Shown piece after piece: positions 57,836-64,000 of a DNA stretch of 64,000 nt. The position numbers and the translations under genes were made by a program. The stretch's first letter is position 1, and every line of letters starts with the position of its first letter. The notes below the pieces were generated by a model. The model did no database searches. It was given only the letters and a program-made list of their open reading frames with translations, and was not told where the DNA came from. Origin of the DNA: Trichostrongylus colubriformis (Eukaryota > Nematoda > Chromadorea > Rhabditida > Trichostrongylidae); the NCBI GenBank assembly GCA_963978905.1, contig OZ022259.1:45216727-45280726 (forward strand). The letters are read 5' to 3'.

Positions 57836-59664
57836 CGATGGAAACTTTCGAGTTTTTTGACCATTCCAGTTCGTTCACTATATTAGCTGAATGCAACTCA
57901 GTAGAGAACACAACAGAGAATTTTCGACGTTCCTGCCTACTGCTCTGGGCCATTAAAACTCCTCTGCAGATCCTTAATGACTTGTCGTTCAAGCTATGTT
58001 CTCCAGCGAATTGATCATTCAATCAATGCATATCGATCGAAAAAACGGAGATTTCAAGTTACTGAAGGGCCGGCAAAATCAGGGAATATCCAAATTGGGA
58101 CTAATGTGGGCATTATGCCACGGAATTGCAGAATGATTCTTTTCCGTTGGGATACGCCAGCTACACGTTTTCAGAGTAGATTATGCTATGGTATTGCTAT
58201 GGTTGTGCGCTATACAATTCGATATCGCACTTATTTTGGTGTTAGGAATGTTTTAATTCCTGATTAAGAAACTTCTACATGAAATGCAAAATTGTAGTGA
58301 TTGTTGGTCAGAAATTTTGAATTCCAAATTAGCTTTCTAACTCGCACTGTATTACGTATCACTGGACTAAATGCACACGCACAACTCTGGAAATAGAAAT
58401 TGTTAACCGAAACCTCAAAGGAAAATAAGATAATGCATTCAGCCTATTTCGACTTTTTCTTGAGATACGCCACGCACAGCCCTTTTATTGAAAATCTTGT
58501 GACATTAGAAAACGTGAGGGCCCATAAGCAGCTCTTAATTTTGAAGATGCAGTTTTCAACGAGCAATTTCCAGACTACAGTGAACAGACGATCCATATAG
58601 ACCGGTCTGAAGTCACTGTCCAACTTTATGAGGTGAGAGCCATTTTCCAACTTTTGAATGCGTTCATAGATAATACTACATGGTGTCGGAAAGCGTGAGC
58701 ATAGAAGAACAGTTTTTTCAAACTTTTTTTCGCGAGTTTTCTCTTTGGCATCGTGCCTGATCAACCAGTTACTGCGTCGTCATAGATTAATAGCATGAAA
58801 ATCGTGGAAAATACTGTGTCTGCTTTAACAGAGAAAAGTTGCAGGCCCGATAGGCCTTTCGCTGCATCCTTCCCTATCCAGGAGAGCTATCTAGACCTGT
58901 CAGCTGGATGTTACGCATGATATGAAAGCTTTGCTGTATTGCTACTGAAAAACTGCCGTCTTTGAGTATACGCTTCAATTGCTGCATATAGCCGCCACGC
59001 GTTACGCGTGATCCCGATCGATACGGCCATGAACCAATGCGCGCGTAAACACGTCTGGTGAGAGAGTCAGCAAATATAACAAAAATTCAGTTCCACATTT
59101 CTAGCAATTTCTTGGTTTTATTCCTCGCTACAACAACACTCAACAACTCTGCACAAAATTTTAATGGGTGCTATCGCTATCGCAATGGGGGGGGGGAGGG
59201 GGATGGGAAGGAGGAGACATTTTTATTTTTATTTAGGCCTAGAAGGTCGAATGCACTTCATAAATTCAAAACGAATCAGGCAAAATATAAGCATGAATTC
59301 ATGGATCAATCCCTCAGTGATCTCTCAGAAAAGCTTAACCATTGAACTTTTTATAAAATGCCCCTCTCCGCGATGCACCTTTCGATGGTCAACCGAATTA
59401 TTATACCCTGTAACTTCATTGTTTCAAGATATTCTCACATAGGAATTTCTCACATAGTAATTTCACGTATTGCACCCTTAAAGGAACTGGAAGGGGTCCG
59501 AAACAAGAGGAAGATGCAAAGAAATTAGCATTTTGTAACGAACACTCAAGGTTAGAAGCGGTAATCGATGAAAAAACCCGGATTCAAAAGCGCGGCGCTG
59601 TGGTGTGTATTCGCATCCCATTCGCATCCAACGCACTGACTTTCCGAGTTGTCTGCTGTAGGAG
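57836..59664. other. No supported gene
   Basis: Open frames up to 106 codons on both strands; none has splice support. A 10-G run lies at 59187. Confidence 0.4.
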
Positions 59665-60682
59665 ATGGGCCTCGGGCCAACGTTAGTTGTAGCACCTGAC
59701 TCCCAGCGCAGTGGAGTGGCCATTCCCAACTACATTAGCATTCAGGTAAGTACATCTAGAAACATTATAAGAAAGAACAAAGTAAAAAGTAAAAGGAAAA
59801 AACAAATCTGTAATAGAAACATCTCCTTTTGGCACCATGCTAGGGCTTCAAATAGGCGAGTTTGTGCAATGGCGGCCACTTAAACTCGTCCCCACTACGT
59901 CTGTTCTACCGTAAGTCAAAAGTACCCCCTTCCGGTGTCTTTAGGCCACCATCAGCCTTCGCGACTTTATAATGCTGCAATTATGCGGCGTCGCATTCGC
60001 GCGCCATACTGCGACCTTGAAATCTGGCATCACCGCAACTTCGCGTGCGAAGTCGCGACACCGCAAAATCGCGATGTCTGACAGCGACCTTACACTACCA
60101 ATTTGTCGAAAATTGCAACATATTGGAGAGCTTGGTCTGGCGTCTGAGAGCATGTCCGTAAATTTACTGCAATTTCATCACAGAGTATGGCCAGAATACG
60201 ATTTTCAATGAAAGATCGTCGTGGTATTGAGTTGAAGTTTACACATGCAGTTCGGCATTTCGCTTTGTTTACTTCTCCACCCGAATCGTGTCCCACTGCT
60301 ATAAGCGAGGTACGTAACGCTTGTTTGTATATAATTCGAGACTTTCATACCGTATTTTCAGATATCCGAGAGATTCCCAATCTGGGTACCTGGTCGACCA
60401 ATTCCTGTTCAGGGGAGACGGCGAAGACCTCCACCTGATCCAACAACGTTGCGTGACGTTGTTGGAGCTGTTATTTTTATCATAGTGTATGCCCATTTAG
60501 TAGTACTTTTGATAGTAATACTCAACTTTTTAAGCGAAAAATTCAGGTACTACGTCCTCCTTGTCAATTTCTTGTTGCCGCCATACTTCGATCGTCGTTT
60601 TCCGTTGGTCAGTTACTATCCTAACGATCCATCGATTCGTTCCTATTGCCATTTAGAGACAGCATTAGGGGTAATGTGGTAA
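59665..60682 (+). CDS. Predicted small single-pass membrane protein, three exons, C-terminus running into a MITE
   Basis: Exons are 59665-59745 (donor CAG|GTAAGT), 60184-60309 (acceptor TCACAG, donor GAG|GTACGT) and 60362-60682 (acceptor TATTTTCAG). All three junctions are phase 0. Exon 1 reads PDSQRSGVAIPNYISIQ. Exon 2 reads IRFSMKDRRGIELKFTHAV. Exon 3 has a basic proline-rich stretch (PVQGRRRRPPPDPTTLRD) and then a strong hydrophobic segment (VVGAVIFIIVYAHLVVLLIV), with the positive residues on its N-terminal side. The frame continues past SYYPNDPSIRSYCHLE into the left end of a TTAA-family element at 60653 and stops inside it at 60680-60682, so the last eight or so residues (TALGVMW) come from the element. 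Intron 1 holds another element (59942-60092). An acceptor-like CTGTAG precedes the ATG, so more exons may lie upstream. Family not recognised. The gene is convergent with bbs-4. Confidence 0.5.
59942..60092. mobile_element. MITE family 7 copy in intron 1 of the predicted membrane-protein gene
   Basis: Left TAGGCCACCATCAGCC, right GTCTGACAGCGACCTTA. Same CGCGTGCGAAGTCGC core as the other copies. Confidence 0.7.
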
Positions 60683-61210
60683 CGGAGAAATCCCAACAAG
60701 AAGCCGCTCACATGGTAGTCCTGGGCCTAAGAAGGCTACTTGTGACGAAATCCTGGTGAAAAGCGCCCCTCCGAGCTGTAGAAACGCCGCAAAACGCCGC
60801 AACCGCCCATCTGTCCCGCCTCTTGATAAGTCAGTCCCGCCTCCCGATGACGTAATTCCCGATTGACTGGAGTAAGAGCGGCCAAGGAGATGCGGCAGGA
60901 TCGAAGGTTTTGCGGCGCGCTTTCGCATTTTTAGCTTGAAGCTCACTCAAAAAATAGATGCTGTCGTATTTCCAAAAATTCCCTTGTGTTTACTTGGTAA
61001 CATGCCAGTGGAAAACTAAATCAGACTACTCCCCTCTTGACGGACAGGTCGTCCCCGTCGAGAATCAACAGTGGAAAAGGGGTTTTATTTCTCGGGTTTT
61101 TGGCCAATTCCATCCGTAGTTTCTTCACTGTCCTGTTACTAGGCATCTCGACTTTCACATTCACTACTTCTTTTACTTTTCGTCCGACTTTCCCCTGATG
61201 CTGCCTTCAA
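60653..61210 (+). mobile_element. TTAA MITE family 1 copy between two convergent genes
   Basis: The left end is degenerate (TTAGAGACAGCATTAGGGG); the right end is CCCCTGATGCTGCCTTCAA. It overlaps the last codons of the predicted membrane protein on its left and lies about 220 bp from the bbs-4 stop on its right. Confidence 0.82.
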
Positions 61211-61430
61211 GAGGTTTACCCTTACTTCAGGTGGAACGCTGAGAAGGACTTCATCTTAAAGGATGCGAAGAAAATTTTCATTTAAATTTTCAGTATTTGG
61301 ATTCATTTATTGCTTTCTCATTTGTGACACATACTTTTCTACAAATTAATTTTTGAATAAATTACTTTGTTTATTTGCACTTATAACTTGAAAATATAAT
61401 TTCGTAATAGCGGCAAGGGTCGAGTCACCT

Positions 61431-63442
61431 TCAAGCGGGCTGCTGATCATTACTATGAGGTAACGACAGCAACGCATCGTCCAATTGGTCGGCTATAGCA
61501 AGCAGGTCCTGAAAAAAGAAACCCTTTTCAATCGGAAATTCCAGGAAAGAACGTGTGACAGAACTTTGACCTTCCGACAGCCACCCGAGCTGGAGATTGT
61601 CTTGAAATGTGTGAGAGCTTCTCTGGCTACATTGCGATTCTTCTGACGATACTCAAATATGGCATAGTTCAGTATCTGCAATAAATATACCCTAATGAAA
61701 TGTCAGGAAGACCTACTAGGTCAGCTATGCCCTCTGTAGGTACGTATTCTGAGACATTAAGCATGAATCGATCTTCCAGATCCACTAATCGACTTTTTGA
61801 GAGAACTTGCAAAGAGGTCATTAAAGATGGATTTTTTTACCAGCCAACGATGATTGGTTCACCCTCACCCATGGTGCTAGTATGTAGGGTCGAACTGGAA
61901 TGGACCGTCCAAGCTCCGGTGTCCCTGCCATATGCGCAACGTAGTGACCCAATTCGAGTGTCTTGTGACATACTCCGAAAAATGACAAACTTCTGGTGTC
62001 AATCAAACCCTTTTATGGGATGCGCCCTATCTATCCAGAATCAAAGTGGAAGATGAATGCGGTTTGGCCTATACAATGAACGACTTGCGGGGGCCAGTTG
62101 ATGTTCAAGTCAGTGCTTCCAGATGAGTATGGTACTAACTCACATACCCCCGAAGGATGGAAGGCTTGGTTGGCTTGCGCGGGCGCTGATGCGGGATTTA
62201 ATCCCCGCACGATAAGAGTAGTAGTGCACGCCACCTGTCTCCACACCACCTTCGCCCCCTTTGCAAAGGAAAGGCTTCTATACTCAACAATATTTGGAGG
62301 GGACTGTAATTTTAGGGCACGTGGTAGAGTTTATCAGTTTCAACTACCACAGCAGTAGGAGACATGATCTGCGCGCAGGTACGCAGACCGGGTGTATGCC
62401 GTTAAACGCTGCCCCTTACAGGTAATTTGCCAATGGGGCACGTGGGCCATAGCTGCCACCCAACGTCGACCATCCACGCATCTCCTGCGACGAACAAGTC
62501 GTCTATTTCACCAACCCCTCGGATTTCATGACTGATAGTTATCAAATTAATGAGCTTGTTGAAGATGCACTGCAGATCACTGGGAAGTAGCTTGTATCAC
62601 AGTTCCAAAAGGTTGTAATGCAATCTAAGGGAGTGAAAAATTAGTGTTTCCCGTTGTGCAAAATGTAAAGAAAACTAGAAAAGGAGAAAAGTAGCAGGAA
62701 TCTGTGCTTACATAGATCCAGTCGAAAGGGGATCAGGTTTGCAATCATCAGGTTTGTGCCCTAATGCTAAATTACCTGCAGGGGGCCGCGCCCAACGACC
62801 GTATCCCAGGCCGACCTATGCGCGCTATATTGTATCAGTTCATGGATATAACATCACATAAACTTCAGTAGCAAACATTAAACCTCAACACACTTACCAC
62901 CTGCGCCTTTGGATCCATCGATATCGACTTCTCGTAAGCACGCCTAGCGTTGTTTACGTCGTTCATATTAGACAGCACAACTGAATGAATCGGATTTTGA
63001 GCTGAAATTCATCTGAACTTTGGCGACATTAGCTTACCTGCCATGGCTCCGATGATTTGTGCATTGTCCCTCTTCAGCTCAGCGGCCGCTTTGAGGAAAT
63101 GTAACGCAGAGCAGTGCAGGCCCATGGCTTGATGGACAAGCCCAAGATTGTAGTTGATTCTGCAAGATAGTGGTGCGTAATCAATTCACTACGATTTCAT
63201 CGTGATAAAAAGGAAAATATTCCTATTTAATCGAGAAAAAAAGCAACACAGCAACAATGTTGAAAAGCGACTGAAGGGCAGCTTAAATAACAGTAGTTTT
63301 TACATACTTGTAGTCGAGTGGACATATGAACGAAGCTTTCTTGAGACAACTGTGAGCTTGTGCAAGACGTCCTTTGGCCATCAAACAGACACCGACATTG
63401 TTCCAAAGACAGCCGTTATAGTCACATGCTTCCACGGCAACT
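61431..63442 (-). CDS. bbs-4: BBS4 orthologue (BBSome TPR subunit), C-terminal five exons, 5' end not resolved
   Basis: BBS4 is a tetratricopeptide-repeat subunit of the BBSome, which carries membrane proteins into and out of cilia; in nematodes it acts in ciliated sensory neurons. Exons on the minus strand are 63442-63308, 63160-63038, 62980-62898, 61675-61571 and 61508-61431 (TGA stop). Splice phases agree at every junction, and donors and acceptors are good (GTATGT, GTAAGC, GTAAGT; TTGCAG, ATTCAG, TTTTTTCAG). The translation carries family-typical TPR text: CLWNNVGVCLMAKG, DYK/INYNLGLVHQAMG, SALHFLKAAAEL, AVVLSNMNDVNNARRAYEKS and ILNYAIFEYRQKN, which line up in order with the C-terminal TPRs of vertebrate BBS4. 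The tail after the last TPR is short, ending DQQPA, whereas the vertebrate protein has a long extra tail. The 1.2 kb fourth intron holds a SINE. Exons upstream of 63442 are missing or past the edge; a possible donor lies at 63786-63781, but its reading frame does not look like BBS4. AATAAA-type signals on the minus strand lie near 61370 and 61311. Confidence 0.9.
62018..62270 (-). repeat. tRNA-derived SINE copy in bbs-4 intron
   Basis: Same layout as 57573-57835, with the T-arm-like GCGGGGATTAAATCCCGC on the minus strand. It lies in the 1.2 kb intron between bbs-4 exons, in the same orientation as the gene. Confidence 0.65.
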
Positions 63443-64000
63443 CTGCAATGCAAATGGTTGCTGACTCTTAAGGGATTTGCAATCGACGGATCACTTTGAC
63501 CCTATCGGCCCTAGTGATAGCAGTCGCTATCATCAAATTCAGGGGCTTGCATCACCACATGTTTCTACCACTCTTTGGTACAAGTCCAGGCCCTTTCGTT
63601 TCCGATTTGCTTTGCACTCGCCATTTTAGCCAAGTTACTATCAGCTAAAGGAAAAACTCGACACCATTTACCCAAAGCAGCCCCACCATTTCAAATCAAT
63701 GAGAATCCTTGGGGAACATTCAGAATTGGCTGGAAACTTGTACCCGAAGGAAATTGGACCCCATAGGAAACGAACATAATACTCACTTGGCGCAAAAGCC
63801 TGAATCCGCGCTACAGGCGCCGGCGCCAAATGAGGTAGATCTTCAAATCTTTGTGGCGCAGGCCTTAGAGTGTTTTACGTCGAGAGAGCGTGAATTTTTA
63901 CCCAAGGGGCCAAGCCACCCAAATGAGCAAGTTTTGAGCAACTTTTGTGATCCACCCGGTTTTGGAGCCGACGTCTGGGGCGTGAGCGTTAGGTTGTTTC

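Noticed and set aside
1..64000. CRISPR array, bacterial operon or riboswitch
   Set aside because: No regularly spaced direct repeats or bacterial signals; splicing and repeat content are those of a nematode nuclear genome.

Overview
The window looks like eukaryotic nuclear DNA from a nematode, probably a clade V (strongylid or hookworm-like) species. The evidence is a cuticle collagen with nematode-type cysteine clusters, short exons bounded by nematode-style splice sites (GTAAGT donors, TTTCAG or TTTCCAG acceptors, introns down to about 50 bp), a BBS4 orthologue split into small exons, and a very dense load of short inverted-repeat elements. Nothing points to bacteria, a virus, an operon or CRISPR. 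The species cannot be fixed from sequence alone.

Coding content is sparse and mostly in pieces. The firm genes are: the C-terminal part of a cuticle collagen (19.45-20.53 kb, +); the C-terminal exons of bbs-4, a ciliary BBSome TPR protein (61.43-63.44 kb, -, running off the right edge); and the last three exons of an unrecognised protein with a long acidic tail (23.72-27.6 kb, -). Three further multi-exon models hold together by splice-phase agreement but are not recognised: 15.88-16.43 kb (+), 54.98-57.27 kb (+), and 59.67-60.68 kb (+, a small membrane protein that faces bbs-4 tail to tail). A few single-exon candidates are weaker.

The rest is mostly transposon debris. At least five families of non-autonomous elements begin and end at TTAA with a shared AAAGR terminus. 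Their copies lie in both orientations, some abutting through one shared TTAA and one nested inside another. Two families have 3-bp TAA/TTA flanks (Harbinger-like). There is one internally deleted mariner with matching 32-bp termini, a 1.38 kb mariner-ended fold-back, a 2.5 kb element that is mostly two ~0.95 kb inverted arms and sits between 498-bp direct repeats, tRNA-derived SINE copies, LINE-like 3' tails, and eleven G or C homopolymer runs of 9 or more bases. No intact transposase was found, so the small elements must depend on enzymes encoded elsewhere.

Layout: 0-9 kb, repeats and no convincing gene; 9-15 kb, element families and a possible minus-strand terminal exon; 15-16.4 kb, nested elements and a short gene; 17-20.5 kb, possible exons then the collagen; 20.7-23.5 kb, repeats; 23.7-27.6 kb, minus-strand gene; 28-36 kb, a dense element cluster and the mariner; 36-41 kb, a secreted-peptide candidate and the giant inverted repeat; 41-53 kb, repeats; 53-57 kb, fold-back and a multi-exon gene; 57-64 kb, SINE copies, membrane-protein gene and bbs-4.
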